A stretch of DNA of 40,859 nucleotides from Oscillospiraceae bacterium (GTDB lineage: Bacteria; Bacillota; Clostridia; Oscillospirales; Oscillospiraceae): assembly GCA_024685535.1 (NCBI GenBank), contig JAIKVS010000049.1:1-40859 (forward strand), written 5' to 3'. Shown here piece after piece: positions 16,928 through 26,730 of the stretch. Under the pieces are notes generated by a model. It was not told the DNA's origin. It saw nothing but the letters and a program-made list of their open reading frames with translations, and made no database searches. Positions within the stretch are counted from its first letter, which is position 1; every line of letters begins with the position of its first letter. Made by a program: the position numbers and the translations under genes.

Positions 16928-18309
16928 TATTTAAGCTCCATTACAAGTTTCTTAAAATGATTTCCTCTTTCCTCGAAGTTTTTGAATCTGTCGAAGGAAG
17001 CGCAGGCAGGTGAAAGAATCAGCGTGTCGCCTATCGAAGCATATTCGCATGCCCTTTGGAAGTTGCTGTCGAAATCCTTATCGATAAATACGTCCGGTTT
17101 GTTTTCTTCATAATATGGAGACGCCATAATAGCAGCATAAATCTTCTCAGCTGTGTCACCTGTTATGAAAGCTGCCTTGGCATACTGGCATACTCCGTCC
17201 CCCAAGGGTGCAAAGTCAAGCTTTTTATCATAACCGCCAAGTATGATAACAGGTTTTACAGGCAATGCCTTAAGTCCGGCAACAGTCCTTGTTGGACTGG
17301 AAGCGATCGAGTCATTGATGAATGTTATCCCATTATGTATCCTTACAGTCTCCAGTCTGTGCTCAACGCCTCTGAATTCAATTGCAACCTTTCTGATCGT
17401 TTCTTCGGTGACAAGACCGTCAACAGCGCACATAGCCGTCATGAAGTTCGCAATATTATGCAGCCCAGGTATGGTGATATCGTCCTTATTCAATACGGGT
17501 GTTTCCTGCTGTCCGTCTATTCTCACTATAACATTTCCGTCGAACCAGTAGCCTTTTTTAACTTTTTCATTAAGCGAGAACCAGAACACATCAGAATCTG
17601 ACTCTGCGGAAAAAGTTCTGCACAGGTCATCGTCATGGTTCAGCACCAGTCTGCAGTCCGCCCCCTGATTCAGGAAGATATTTTTCTTGGCAGTAATGTA
17701 ATCTTCATAATCAAGATGCTTGTCAAGATGATTCGGTGTTATATTTGTTATAACAGCTACATCGGGTCTGCAGTACATACTGTGAAGCTGGAATGAACTT
17801 AGTTCAAGAACTGCATAATCGTCTCTGTTCATAAATGGTATTTCACAAAGCAAAGGCTTGCCTATGTTGCCGCCCAGATGCACCTTGAAGCCTTCAGCCT
17901 GAAGCAGTTCTGCTATAAGAGTGGACGTAGTAGTCTTGCCGTCGCTTCCCGTTACAGCAATTGTCTTGCATGGGCAGAGAGAGAAGAACACTTCCATCTC
18001 TGACGTTATAATACAGCCTCTGCTCCAAGCCTCCTGCAGATTCTTATCAAATGGCATCAGCCCCGGAGTCCTGAATATGATATCGAAATCAAGGCCGCTG
18101 AGATAATCCTCGCCCAGTTTATATTTAGCACCAAGAGCTATCAGTTCAAGATCGTCTGAATTGAGCTGTTCAGAGCTTCTTTTATCGCATACGGTAACGC
18201 TGCAACCGGAACTTAGCAGCAGTTTTATAAGAGGTCTGTTGCTGATGCCGGCACCTATAACGCATATTCTTTTGTCCTTAATGCTGTCTACATATCCTTT
18301 AAGATCCAT
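16927..18309 (-). CDS. murD: UDP-N-acetylmuramoylalanine--D-glutamate ligase
   Basis: 460 aa. TGSDGKTTTSTLIAELL, ITNITPNHLDKHLDYEDYITAKKNIF, NDSIASSPTRTVAGLKALP, ILGGYDKKLDF. Confidence 0.97.
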   Translation of the reverse strand: MDLKGYVDSIKDKRICVIGAGISNRPLIKLLLSSGCSVTVCDKRSSEQLNSDDLELIALGAKYKLGEDYLSGLDFDIIFRTPGLMPFDKNLQEAWSRGCIITSEMEVFFSLCPCKTIAVTGSDGKTTTSTLIAELLQAEGFKVHLGGNIGKPLLCEIPFMNRDDYAVLELSSFQLHSMYCRPDVAVITNITPNHLDKHLDYEDYITAKKNIFLNQGADCRLVLNHDDDLCRTFSAESDSDVFWFSLNEKVKKGYWFDGNVIVRIDGQQETPVLNKDDITIPGLHNIANFMTAMCAVDGLVTEETIRKVAIEFRGVEHRLETVRIHNGITFINDSIASSPTRTVAGLKALPVKPVIILGGYDKKLDFAPLGDGVCQYAKAAFITGDTAEKIYAAIMASPYYEENKPDVFIDKDFDSNFQRACEYASIGDTLILSPACASFDRFKNFEERGNHFKKLVMELK

Positions 18310-18347
18310 TATTTCCGCTCCATCTTAACCAGTTTTCAAACATTAGT

Positions 18348-18375
18348 ATTCTACAACAAAAATATTGACTGTCAA
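18348..18375 (-). promoter_or_regulatory. Predicted murD promoter
   Basis: Minus strand TTGACA (18375-18370) - 16 nt - TAGAAT (18353-18348). Confidence 0.55.
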
Positions 18376-18393
18376 CTGATTCATTGTTAAAAT
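18365..18393 (+). promoter_or_regulatory. Predicted rnpB promoter
   Basis: Plus strand TTGACT (18365-18370) - 17 nt - TAAAAT (18388-18393), about 7 nt before the predicted RNA 5' end. Confidence 0.7.
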
Positions 18394-18399
18394 CGCTAT

Positions 18400-18736
18400 G
18401 GCAATCCGAACGGTCGCGGGTATCGGGCGAAAGCTGATACGTGAGGAAAGTCCGGGCTCCGCAGGGCAAGGATAACGGGTAACGCCCGCCAGGGGAAACC
18501 CTCGGACAAGTGCAACAGAGATATACCGCCGATTTACAGTCGGTAAGGGTGGAAAAGTGAGGTAAGAGCTCACTCATTGCGTGGAGACACGTTAATGCTG
18601 TAAACTCTATCCGGAGCAACACCGCGGAGGGACATATGGCCGGCCCGGCCGTCCCGGGGAGGTGGCTTGAATCTGCAGGCAACTGCCGATCTAGACAGAT
18701 GACCGTTTTAAACAGAACCCGGCTTACAGGATTACC
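18400..18736 (+). ncRNA. rnpB: RNase P RNA, bacterial class A
   Basis: Conserved blocks GAGGAAAGTCCGGGCTCC, GCAACAGAGATA, GGTAAGAGCTCACT, AAACTCTATCCGGAGCAACACC, AGACAGATGACCG, ACAGAACCCGGCTTAC. 5'/3' ends pair as P1 (GGCAATCC with GGATTACC). Confidence 0.95.
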
Positions 18737-18737
18737 A

Positions 18738-18770
18738 AAAACAGGGAGCACAAAAAGTGCTCCCTGTTTT
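18738..18770. terminator. Bidirectional intrinsic terminator between rnpB (+) and yebC (-)
   Basis: AAACAGGGAGCAC-aaaaa-GTGCTCCCTGTTT(T), about 14-bp perfect stem, then TT-rich sequence on the plus strand. Confidence 0.85.
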
Positions 18771-18785
18771 CTGTTTATTTTTTTA

Positions 18786-19526
18786 TTATTCAGCGTCTTC
18801 CCAGTTATGCCATACGTTCTGGACGTCTTCGTTATCCTCGAACATATCAAGCATCTTCTGCATATTCTTTATATCGTCCTCATTCGTAAGCTTTATATAG
18901 CCGTTCTGAGGAATCATCTCAACCTGAGCAGAAAGAAGCTTATATCCGGCAGCAGTGAGCGCATCAGCAACCGCGGCGACATCGTCCTCTGCTGTATATA
19001 CATTCATCACTTCACCATCGGCTTCAAAATCCGCAGCACCTGCCTCAAGCGCATCTTCGAAAACTTTTTCCTCATCTAGCTCTTCGTCCTCATTATCGAT
19101 GACGATAACACCCTTCTTATCGAAGGACCATGACACACAGTTTGCCGCGCCCATGTTTCCGCCGTACTTATCAAAATAGTGGCGCATCTCACCGGCAGTC
19201 CTGTTTCTGTTATCTGTCATAGTCTCAATGATGACAGCGACGCCGCAGGGGCCGTAGCCTTCATAGACGATCTTTTCATAGTTCTCATTATTTGCACTTC
19301 CGAGAGCTTTCTCTATCGTACGCTTGATATTATCATTCGGCATATTGGCAGCCTTTGCCTTTGCGATTACAGCTGCGAGCTTTGAATTGCTCTTAGGGTC
19401 ACCGCTTCCGCCCTCTTTGACCGCTACGACCATCTCACGGGCAATCTTGGTAAAGGCCTGCGCTCTCTTTGCATCGGCTGCACCTTTTGTCTTTTGGATA
19501 TTGTGCCATTTAGAATGTCCTGACAT
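18786..19526 (-). CDS. yebC: YebC/PmpR family DNA-binding/translation-associated regulator
   Basis: 246 aa. MSGHSKWHNIQKTKGAADAKRAQAFTKIAREM, NRTAGEMRHYFDKYGGNMG. Confidence 0.97.
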   Translation of the reverse strand: MSGHSKWHNIQKTKGAADAKRAQAFTKIAREMVVAVKEGGSGDPKSNSKLAAVIAKAKAANMPNDNIKRTIEKALGSANNENYEKIVYEGYGPCGVAVIIETMTDNRNRTAGEMRHYFDKYGGNMGAANCVSWSFDKKGVIVIDNEDEELDEEKVFEDALEAGAADFEADGEVMNVYTAEDDVAAVADALTAAGYKLLSAQVEMIPQNGYIKLTNEDDIKNMQKMLDMFEDNEDVQNVWHNWEDAE

Positions 19527-19590
19527 TAAAAACCATTCCTCTCAGTTTTGATGATGTATTATAGTACCACAGGGGTTAAAAGATAGCAAG

Positions 19591-20463
19591 TCAATAAGAT
19601 TTCACATTGCTTTTAAGCATATCATATAGTCTGCAGTATGATTCGTGCCTTGTAGACTGTATTTTACCATTATCCCGCGCTTCTAAGACAGCACATCCCG
19701 GTTCGTTAATATGAACACAGTCATTAAATCTGCATCCGCCGATATAATCGTGAAAATCTATGAAACATGCAGCAAGTTCATCAGGTACTATGCTGCTTAT
19801 CTGGCTTACATCGAAAGAAGAAAAACCGGGTGTGTCAATAATAATGGTATCGTTTCCGAGATCATACGACTGAACTGCTCTTGTTGTATGTTTTCCTCTG
19901 TTAAGTTTATAGCTTATGTCTGCCGTTTCAGCTTCAGCATCGGGGAAAAGGCAGTTTATTAGACTTGACTTGCCTATACCTGAATTCCCCGTAAAAACAC
20001 ATGTTTTTCCATGCAGGATCTCTCTTAAAGCCGGTATTCCTTCGAAACTAACAGCCGAAGTCTTAATAACATCGAATCCTACATCCTTATATATGCAGAT
20101 CAGTCTGTCATCATGCGGGATATCCTCCTTATTGATGCACAGAACAAAACCGCAGTTATTAAAGGATGCGATCACAGATACTCTGTCTATGAGGAAAGGA
20201 TCTGTCACAGGAAGCGAGTCGGATGCGATGAAAACAAAAATATCAACATTTGAAACAGCCGGCCTGATAAAACAGTTTTTCCTCGGCAGTATCTTATCGA
20301 TTATCCCGCTGCCGTCATTCAAAACTGAATACTCTACCCGGTCTCCGACAACCGGGGAAAGGCTGTCCGCTTTGAATTTTCCCCTAGCTCTGCACCTGAC
20401 TATATCTGCATTGCCTTTTACATAAAAGAAACCGGCAAGTGATTTAACGACATGTCCGATCAT
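19591..20463 (-). CDS. rsgA: Ribosome small subunit-dependent GTPase A
   Basis: 290 aa. Circularly permuted GTPase: NKEDI, GNSGIGKSSLINCLFP, DTPGFSSFD; Cys/His Zn site CRFNDCVHINEPGCAV. Confidence 0.96.
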   Translation of the reverse strand: MIGHVVKSLAGFFYVKGNADIVRCRARGKFKADSLSPVVGDRVEYSVLNDGSGIIDKILPRKNCFIRPAVSNVDIFVFIASDSLPVTDPFLIDRVSVIASFNNCGFVLCINKEDIPHDDRLICIYKDVGFDVIKTSAVSFEGIPALREILHGKTCVFTGNSGIGKSSLINCLFPDAEAETADISYKLNRGKHTTRAVQSYDLGNDTIIIDTPGFSSFDVSQISSIVPDELAACFIDFHDYIGGCRFNDCVHINEPGCAVLEARDNGKIQSTRHESYCRLYDMLKSNVKSY

Positions 20464-22151
20464 CCGGTTTCCCCGTCAGGTCCGGCAGAAACGGTGATAA
20501 CGATCTTTGTATGCTCCTCCGCCTCCGTAAAAGCCTCGATACTCTGTCCTATCACAATCCCTTTATCTGAGCTGCTTTCTTTTAAAACAGAACCCCCATA
20601 TGTGAGATTTGAGGAATTGATCTTTACGATTGCCGCTTCCTCCGTAAGGCCCAAAAGCTGCGGTACAGGTACATAAGACAGCTCGTTTCCGCTGCTTACA
20701 GTAAGGTACACTGTTGAACCGACAGATATTTTTTCTCCGGCAGCCGGACTCGTCCCCACAGAATAATCTTTATCTATAGAATCGGAGACCCGGTTTTCAA
20801 TCTCAACATTGAAGCCCAGCTTAACAAGTGCATCAGCTGCATCTCTGTAAAACATACCTGATACATCTGGTATCTCTTCAAAAACAGCACCGGAATATAC
20901 TGTGAGCCTTATGTCCGTGCCCGCAGGTTGTGAAGATACTGTTCTCCCGGCTGCCGGATTCTGAGAGATGACCTTTCCAGCTTCTGCAGCAGATGAAGGA
21001 ACATAACTCACATAGAAATTGAACACTCCTGAATAATCGGAATTATTGGATATGTCAGCTATATTGCTTCCGACAAATGTTGGAATAACTATCTTTTCAG
21101 ATTCCGGGAAAATATCTTTCAGCCAGAAGCTCCAAAGTGTTGCAAACAGGAAAAGCGCAACAGCGAGGATCATGAAGGAGCCCGAGAAAAACGATACTCT
21201 GGATGCTCTCTGCCTCCGGAGAAGAAACTTTTTCCTGGACATCTCACTGATTGACCTTACAGGAACGACCTGCTGATCTGCCGGAGTATCCTCTGACTTT
21301 TCGCTTTCAAGCTGAGCTTCGGTAAATGCTTCAAGCGCATCAAGAAGCTCATTCGCGCTCTGATACCTCTCATCCACATCAGGATTCATCGCCTTGAAAA
21401 TGATATTTTCAAATTCAGGCGGAAAATCACTTGTTATTTCGTGCGGAGGCACAGGCTTTGCCTCCAGATGCTTTAGTGCAATCTCAGTAAGTGAATCTCC
21501 TGTATACGGAAGCTGCCCTGTGAGCATCTCATACATCACAACGCCGAGAGAATAGATATCGCATCTTGCATTGGGAATCTCACCGCGGGCCTGCTCGGGA
21601 GCAATATAATGAATTGAGCCTATCGCCTGCCCGCTCATTTCAGTAGCCTCATTCTCAAGAGCGGCAATTCCAAAATCAGCCACCTTTATGGTGCCGTCCC
21701 TAAGAAGCATTATGTTCTGAGGCTTTATATCCCTGTGTATTATACCCTTTGAGTGTGCATGGCTCAAAGCCTTTGCTATCTGCTTTGCAAAGTGAAGAGT
21801 TTCCCTCCAGCCGACAGCCCCTTTTCTCTCCAGGTACTGCTTCATGGTAATACCATCCAGCAGTTCCATAACTATATATTCCGTCTTATCGCTGTGGCTC
21901 ACATCATAAACGGAAACTATATTAGGATGCGAAAGCATTGCGACAGCCTGTGATTCCGACGAGAACCTTCTTTTGAAATCCTCATCCGCAGCAAACTCAT
22001 CGCGCATGATCTTTACGGCTACAAGACGGTTAAGCCTGTTGCACATTGCTTTGTAAACAACAGCCATACCGCCTTCGCCTATCTTCTCGATGATCTGATA
22101 CCTGTCATCGAGAAGCGTTCCTATATATTTATCTGCAACGGTATCACTCAT
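20460..22151 (-). CDS. prkC: Stk/PrkC-type Ser/Thr protein kinase with three PASTA-like repeats
   Basis: 563 aa. Kinase motifs IIHRDIKPQNIMLL, VADFGIAA, APEQARGE; one TM segment; about 3 extracellular PASTA repeats. Confidence 0.96.
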   Translation of the reverse strand: MSDTVADKYIGTLLDDRYQIIEKIGEGGMAVVYKAMCNRLNRLVAVKIMRDEFAADEDFKRRFSSESQAVAMLSHPNIVSVYDVSHSDKTEYIVMELLDGITMKQYLERKGAVGWRETLHFAKQIAKALSHAHSKGIIHRDIKPQNIMLLRDGTIKVADFGIAALENEATEMSGQAIGSIHYIAPEQARGEIPNARCDIYSLGVVMYEMLTGQLPYTGDSLTEIALKHLEAKPVPPHEITSDFPPEFENIIFKAMNPDVDERYQSANELLDALEAFTEAQLESEKSEDTPADQQVVPVRSISEMSRKKFLLRRQRASRVSFFSGSFMILAVALFLFATLWSFWLKDIFPESEKIVIPTFVGSNIADISNNSDYSGVFNFYVSYVPSSAAEAGKVISQNPAAGRTVSSQPAGTDIRLTVYSGAVFEEIPDVSGMFYRDAADALVKLGFNVEIENRVSDSIDKDYSVGTSPAAGEKISVGSTVYLTVSSGNELSYVPVPQLLGLTEEAAIVKINSSNLTYGGSVLKESSSDKGIVIGQSIEAFTEAEEHTKIVITVSAGPDGETG

Positions 22152-22165
22152 ATATCTGTTAATTC

Positions 22166-22912
22166 CTATCTCGTAACTGCTACGACTGTTACATTGTCTG
22201 AAGCTCCGCGGTTGAGGGCCTTATCCATCAGTGCTCTGCAAAGCAGTTCCGGTTCACCGTATTCTACAGCATAATCAAGCATTTCAAGATCCGATACTAT
22301 GTTGGAAAGGCCATCAGAGCAGAGCAGCAGCACATCGGAATTCTGCAGATTGAACTCAAAATAGTCTGCATTTACTTCCGCTTCAGAGCCTACAGCCCTT
22401 GTTATAACATTCTTCTGCGGATGGGTCCTGGCCTGTTCTTTGGTTATTGCTCCGAATTCCACCAGATCCTCAACGAGTGAATGGTCTTTAGTTATCTGAT
22501 AGATATCCTTATGTCTCACTGATATCAGATAGGCTCTGCTGTCGCCAACATTGATTATATGTCCGCTTCCGTTCTCGGAAATGATACCACCGACTATAGT
22601 AGTGCCCATCCCCTTGCAGCTGTCATCAAACTGCGAATAGTCAAATGCGACTCTGTTTGCTTCGCTGCAAGCGTCGATAAGGATCTGCCTGTATGGATAA
22701 GAGACTTTTTTTCTGGACATCAGTTTGTCGAAAATATATGAAACAAATGTTTTGTTTGCAAGTCTGCTTGCAAGTCCGCCAGCTTTGGCACCGCCCATAC
22801 CGTCACAGAGCGCAACGATAAAACAGGATTTCTTTTCACATTTTTCAATGATGAAACAATCCTGATTATCTTCACGAATTCTGCCCTTGTCTGTTATGCC
22901 AAAGCACTTCAT
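22166..22912 (-). CDS. prpC: Stp/PrpC-type PP2C protein phosphatase
   Basis: 248 aa. TDKGRIREDNQDCF, CDGMGGAKAG, NVGDSRAYL, LLCSDGLSN, ASDNVTVV. Confidence 0.96.
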   Translation of the reverse strand: MKCFGITDKGRIREDNQDCFIIEKCEKKSCFIVALCDGMGGAKAGGLASRLANKTFVSYIFDKLMSRKKVSYPYRQILIDACSEANRVAFDYSQFDDSCKGMGTTIVGGIISENGSGHIINVGDSRAYLISVRHKDIYQITKDHSLVEDLVEFGAITKEQARTHPQKNVITRAVGSEAEVNADYFEFNLQNSDVLLLCSDGLSNIVSDLEMLDYAVEYGEPELLCRALMDKALNRGASDNVTVVAVTR

Positions 22913-22924
22913 TATCTTAGCTCC

Positions 22925-23959
22925 TTAATGCTCCGCAGTAATATACCTTCGCCTGAGCTGACCACAGGATGCATCAACGTCATTGCCGAGTTTTCTTCTT
23001 ACGGTAACGTTCACTCCCCGGCTTTCAAGGATCTCCTTGAAGCGCTTAACCGTAGCCGGATCTGAAGGATGCAGATCTCTTTCACTAACATAGTTGAGCG
23101 GGATAAGGTTTATATGCGCATATGTCTTTTTTGCCTTTTCGGCAAGCATATAAGCCTGTTCATCGGAATCGTTGACGTTCCTGATCATAGCATATTCAAA
23201 ACTTATACGCCTTCCGGTCGCCTCATAATATTTGATACATCCGTCCATAATGGCTTCGATTCCCCGGCTTCTGTTCGCTGGCATTAACCTGGATCGGGTC
23301 TCATCATCCGGAGCATGAAGCGACAGCGAGAGCGTAACGGGATATCCGAGTGAAGACAGATCACCGAAGCGTTCTATAATGCCGCAGGTGGAGATCGTAA
23401 TATGCCTCATTCCTATATTGATCCCTCTCGGGTCATTTACAAGACGGAGAAACCTGACAACATTGTCAAAATTATCAAGCGGCTCGCCTATCCCCATCAT
23501 TACGATATTCGATATTTTCAGCCCGGACTCTTTCTGGGAGAAAACAACTTCGTCGAGTATCTCAGAAGCATTGAGGTTGCGAACGAGTCCGCCTATAGTC
23601 GAAGCGCAGAACGCACAGCCCTGTCTGCAGCCTACCTGAGAAGAAACACATACAGTGTTGCCGTATCTGTATCGCATGATAACGGTCTCAACAGCATTAC
23701 CGTCATATAGTTTCCAAAGATACTTTACCGTTCCGTCTATTGAAGTCTTTTTTTCAAGTACTTCAGGCTCGTAAAGACGGTATTTGTCATTCAGAATAGC
23801 AATAAGATCTTTAGACAGATTTGTCATCTGATCGAAGGATCTTATTCCTTTAGCAAGCCAGTCTGTGATCTGATCTGCTCTGAAATCAGGCTGACCGAAC
23901 TGCTTTATCTCAGCCTTAAGCTCATCGGGAAACATTGATAGAATATCTTTTTTCATCAT
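22925..23959 (-). CDS. rlmN: 23S rRNA (adenine(2503)-C(2))-methyltransferase
   Basis: 344 aa. SSQVGCRQGCAFCAST radical SAM CxxxCxxC, GIGEPLDNFDNV, VRRKLGNDVDASCGQLR. Confidence 0.97.
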   Translation of the reverse strand: MMKKDILSMFPDELKAEIKQFGQPDFRADQITDWLAKGIRSFDQMTNLSKDLIAILNDKYRLYEPEVLEKKTSIDGTVKYLWKLYDGNAVETVIMRYRYGNTVCVSSQVGCRQGCAFCASTIGGLVRNLNASEILDEVVFSQKESGLKISNIVMMGIGEPLDNFDNVVRFLRLVNDPRGINIGMRHITISTCGIIERFGDLSSLGYPVTLSLSLHAPDDETRSRLMPANRSRGIEAIMDGCIKYYEATGRRISFEYAMIRNVNDSDEQAYMLAEKAKKTYAHINLIPLNYVSERDLHPSDPATVKRFKEILESRGVNVTVRRKLGNDVDASCGQLRRRYITAEH

Positions 23960-25269
23960 GTTACTCTTGTCATTTTTGCGGCGAAAAAGCCATCGGTCCC
24001 GTCTATATGCGGGAGAAATGTATACATTCCCTCAACACCTGTTATACCGCAGCAATTGAAGTTATCAGCTTGAAATTCGCTATGCTCCGAAAGAAAGGCT
24101 TCCACTACATCTTCATTTTCTTCCCGAAGTATCGTGCATGTGGAATAAAGCAGCGTGCCGCCCGGCCTGACATATCGGCTGAGATTATCGATCATGCTTT
24201 TCTGTATATCAGGCAGCGCTGCGATCTCATCTCTCGTTTTATACTTTATCTCCGGTTTTTTTCTTATAACACCGAACCCCGAGCAAGGGACATCAGCAAT
24301 AACAAGATCAAAAACCGAATCAAGCTCTTTGTTGTAGCACTTTGCATCCTGTACGCTGCAGCTGATAATATCCAGTCCGAGGCGCTTCGCTCCTTCTCTG
24401 ACTTTTTCAACTTTACTGCCGTTTATATCGCAGGCAAGGATGCTGCCCGTATTATTCATGTTGATAGCTGCGGAAAAAGCTTTTCCTCCCGGCGAGGAGC
24501 AGGCATCCAGTACTCTCATGCCGGGTTTTGCGCCGCCAATAACAATGCACATTGCCGCTGCAGGATCCTGAATGAAAAAGAAACCCTCAGAGAAGCCCGG
24601 AAGTTTCCTTACTTCGCGAGCTTCTGTAAAAATAAGATCTTCCAGTACATGTTCACTGTATGGTATTCCGGAATTATTCAGAAGCTGTTTATACTCTTCC
24701 GCCGAGATCCTTATCGAGTTTATCCTGAGACTCAGCGGTGCAGGCTTATTTGATTCATCAAGGAATTTTTCAGCTGATTTCTCACCGAATCTCCCGATAA
24801 GATATTCAACGAACCATCTCTCTGCACTGTATTCAACAGCAAACCTTTCGGCTGTATCTCCGCAAACAGCCGGGAGAGTGCTTTTTGCAGATGATATACG
24901 TCTCAGTACTGCATTTACAAAAGAGACTGCTCTCGGATTATATTTCTTGCATAGCTTTACTGCCTCGTTCACTGCAGCATGATCAGGTACCCTGTCAAGC
25001 CAGAGCATCTGATATACTGCCATGCGAAGCATATTTCTTACTTCAATGTCGATCTTCCCCGGTGATGATTCGGAGCAGGAGTTGATATAATAGTCGATCT
25101 TATTCCTGAACTGAATACAGCCAAGGTAGATATTCACAGCGAGAGCAGAATCCTTATAATCAAGACCGAAGTCAGTATTCAGTCTTTCAACGCAATTCCC
25201 TGACTGCAGAGCTTTCCTGTCTGTATCGTTAAGCAGCTTTAAAACTGCTTCTCTTGCACTCAGCGGCAT
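23956..25269 (-). CDS. rsmB: 16S rRNA (cytosine(967)-C(5))-methyltransferase
   Basis: 437 aa. N-terminal NusB-like domain; DACSSPGGKAFSAA, DVPCSGFGVIRKKPEIKY, LLYSTCTILREENE. Confidence 0.96.
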   Translation of the reverse strand: MPLSAREAVLKLLNDTDRKALQSGNCVERLNTDFGLDYKDSALAVNIYLGCIQFRNKIDYYINSCSESSPGKIDIEVRNMLRMAVYQMLWLDRVPDHAAVNEAVKLCKKYNPRAVSFVNAVLRRISSAKSTLPAVCGDTAERFAVEYSAERWFVEYLIGRFGEKSAEKFLDESNKPAPLSLRINSIRISAEEYKQLLNNSGIPYSEHVLEDLIFTEAREVRKLPGFSEGFFFIQDPAAAMCIVIGGAKPGMRVLDACSSPGGKAFSAAINMNNTGSILACDINGSKVEKVREGAKRLGLDIISCSVQDAKCYNKELDSVFDLVIADVPCSGFGVIRKKPEIKYKTRDEIAALPDIQKSMIDNLSRYVRPGGTLLYSTCTILREENEDVVEAFLSEHSEFQADNFNCCGITGVEGMYTFLPHIDGTDGFFAAKMTRVT

Positions 25270-26201
25270 TTATCCACACCGGCAGTTATCCTGCATCCGT
25301 TTAGATAAGCCGAAGCAGACATTCTCTTTTTTCCCGGAGCCTGAAGCTCTTTAATAATTACGCTTTCTCCGGATCCGCATGCGACTTCGATACCATTAGA
25401 GTCAGCTTTAATAACTGTTCCCGGCTCAGCTCCGTCAGCGTTCAAGCCGTAATCAGCGCTGAAGATCTTCAATTCTTTCTCCCCAAGTACAGTTACAGCG
25501 ACCGGCCAGGGCTGGAGGCCATATATCTTTTTAATTATTTTCCTGGCTGGTTCACACCACTCAATTGGACAGATGGACTTATCCAGCATGCTCACATAAG
25601 TTGCTTTGCTTTCGTCCTGTGAAATTCGGGGCGCCTTGCCTGCCTCAATATCTCGTAGAGTTCTTATAAGGAGCTCAGCTCCCATAACTTTAAGCCTTTC
25701 TGAGAGTTCTCCGGATGTCTCGAACTCACCGATCGGAGTTTCCACAGAATAGATAATGTCTCCAGTATCCATCTCGGTAGCCATATACATTGAAGTAACT
25801 CCAGTGACTTCATCACCGTTAATCACAGACCACTGAATAGGTGATGAGCCTCTGTATTTCGGGAGAAGGGATGCGTGAATATTAACCGATCCGTACTTCG
25901 GATAATAAATAATCTCATCCGGTAATATTCTGCCAAACGCCACAACAACGATGATATCCGGATCGATATCTTTCACTATAGCGGCAGCAGTTCCGTCACG
26001 CATTTTCATCGGTTGAAACACCGGTATACCGTTATCCAGTGCGAGCTGTTTAACGGGGCTGAATATCATACTCATGCCCCTCCCGCAAGGTCTGTCGGGC
26101 TGGGTAAAAACTCCTGCCACTTCGCAGTTTTTGTCCTCAATCAGAGCTTTAAGAGACTCCGCCGCAAAATCCGGCGTGCCCATAAACAGGATCTTAAGCA
26201 C
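25260..26201 (-). CDS. fmt: Methionyl-tRNA formyltransferase
   Basis: 313 aa. FMGTPDFAAESLKAL, NIHASLLPKYRGSSPIQWSVINGDEVTGVT. Confidence 0.98.
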   Translation of the reverse strand: MLKILFMGTPDFAAESLKALIEDKNCEVAGVFTQPDRPCGRGMSMIFSPVKQLALDNGIPVFQPMKMRDGTAAAIVKDIDPDIIVVVAFGRILPDEIIYYPKYGSVNIHASLLPKYRGSSPIQWSVINGDEVTGVTSMYMATEMDTGDIIYSVETPIGEFETSGELSERLKVMGAELLIRTLRDIEAGKAPRISQDESKATYVSMLDKSICPIEWCEPARKIIKKIYGLQPWPVAVTVLGEKELKIFSADYGLNADGAEPGTVIKADSNGIEVACGSGESVIIKELQAPGKKRMSASAYLNGCRITAGVDKCR

Positions 26202-26712
26202 CTTCCGTATTCTCCCAGTATTCCCCGTTCTGTAACTCTTCTTCTGTAAGCATCTTTGTGCAGAGAGAAGTGAATACTTTACCGGAAAGATGATCTATTT
26301 CATGACAGAAGCATCTGGCTGTAAGTCCGGTCCCGTTGACAGTAAACCAGTTACCGTTCCTGTCCTGCGCCTTTACCGTAACATCCATTGGCCTTTTAAC
26401 TAAGCCGTATTCACCTGGAAAACTGAGACAGCCTTCCGGGCCTGACTGTTCACCCGATTGCTCCACTATCTCGGGATTCACAAGTTCAATAATGTATTCG
26501 GCCTCGTCCTCGGCAACATTAGTCTCAAGTACAACAACAACTCTGCGCAGCACACCTACCTGCGGCGCCGCAAGTCCGACTCCGCCTGATTCCAGCAGCG
26601 TTTCTTTCATATCGTCAAGAAGCTGATGAAGCCTCGGATTGAAATCAGTTACCGTTCTTGATTTCTTATACAGTGTATCCTGTTCCTTGGTCAAAATTGT
26701 TCTTATTGCCAT
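26194..26712 (-). CDS. def: Peptide deformylase
   Basis: 172 aa. GGVGLAAPQVG, EGCLSFPG, CHEIDHLSG. Confidence 0.98.
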   Translation of the reverse strand: MAIRTILTKEQDTLYKKSRTVTDFNPRLHQLLDDMKETLLESGGVGLAAPQVGVLRRVVVVLETNVAEDEAEYIIELVNPEIVEQSGEQSGPEGCLSFPGEYGLVKRPMDVTVKAQDRNGNWFTVNGTGLTARCFCHEIDHLSGKVFTSLCTKMLTEEELQNGEYWENTEGA

Positions 26713-26730
26713 ATTCTGCTCCGTTATTCT

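Noticed and set aside
18299-19079. ORFs 18299-18850 (-), 18343-18573 (-) and 18636-19079 (+)
   Set aside because: They overlap the RNase P RNA and its terminator, or run antisense to yebC; no recognisable protein family.
23935-24753. Long plus-strand ORF of 272 aa
   Set aside because: Antisense to rsmB, which has full family motifs; low-complexity shadow ORF composition.
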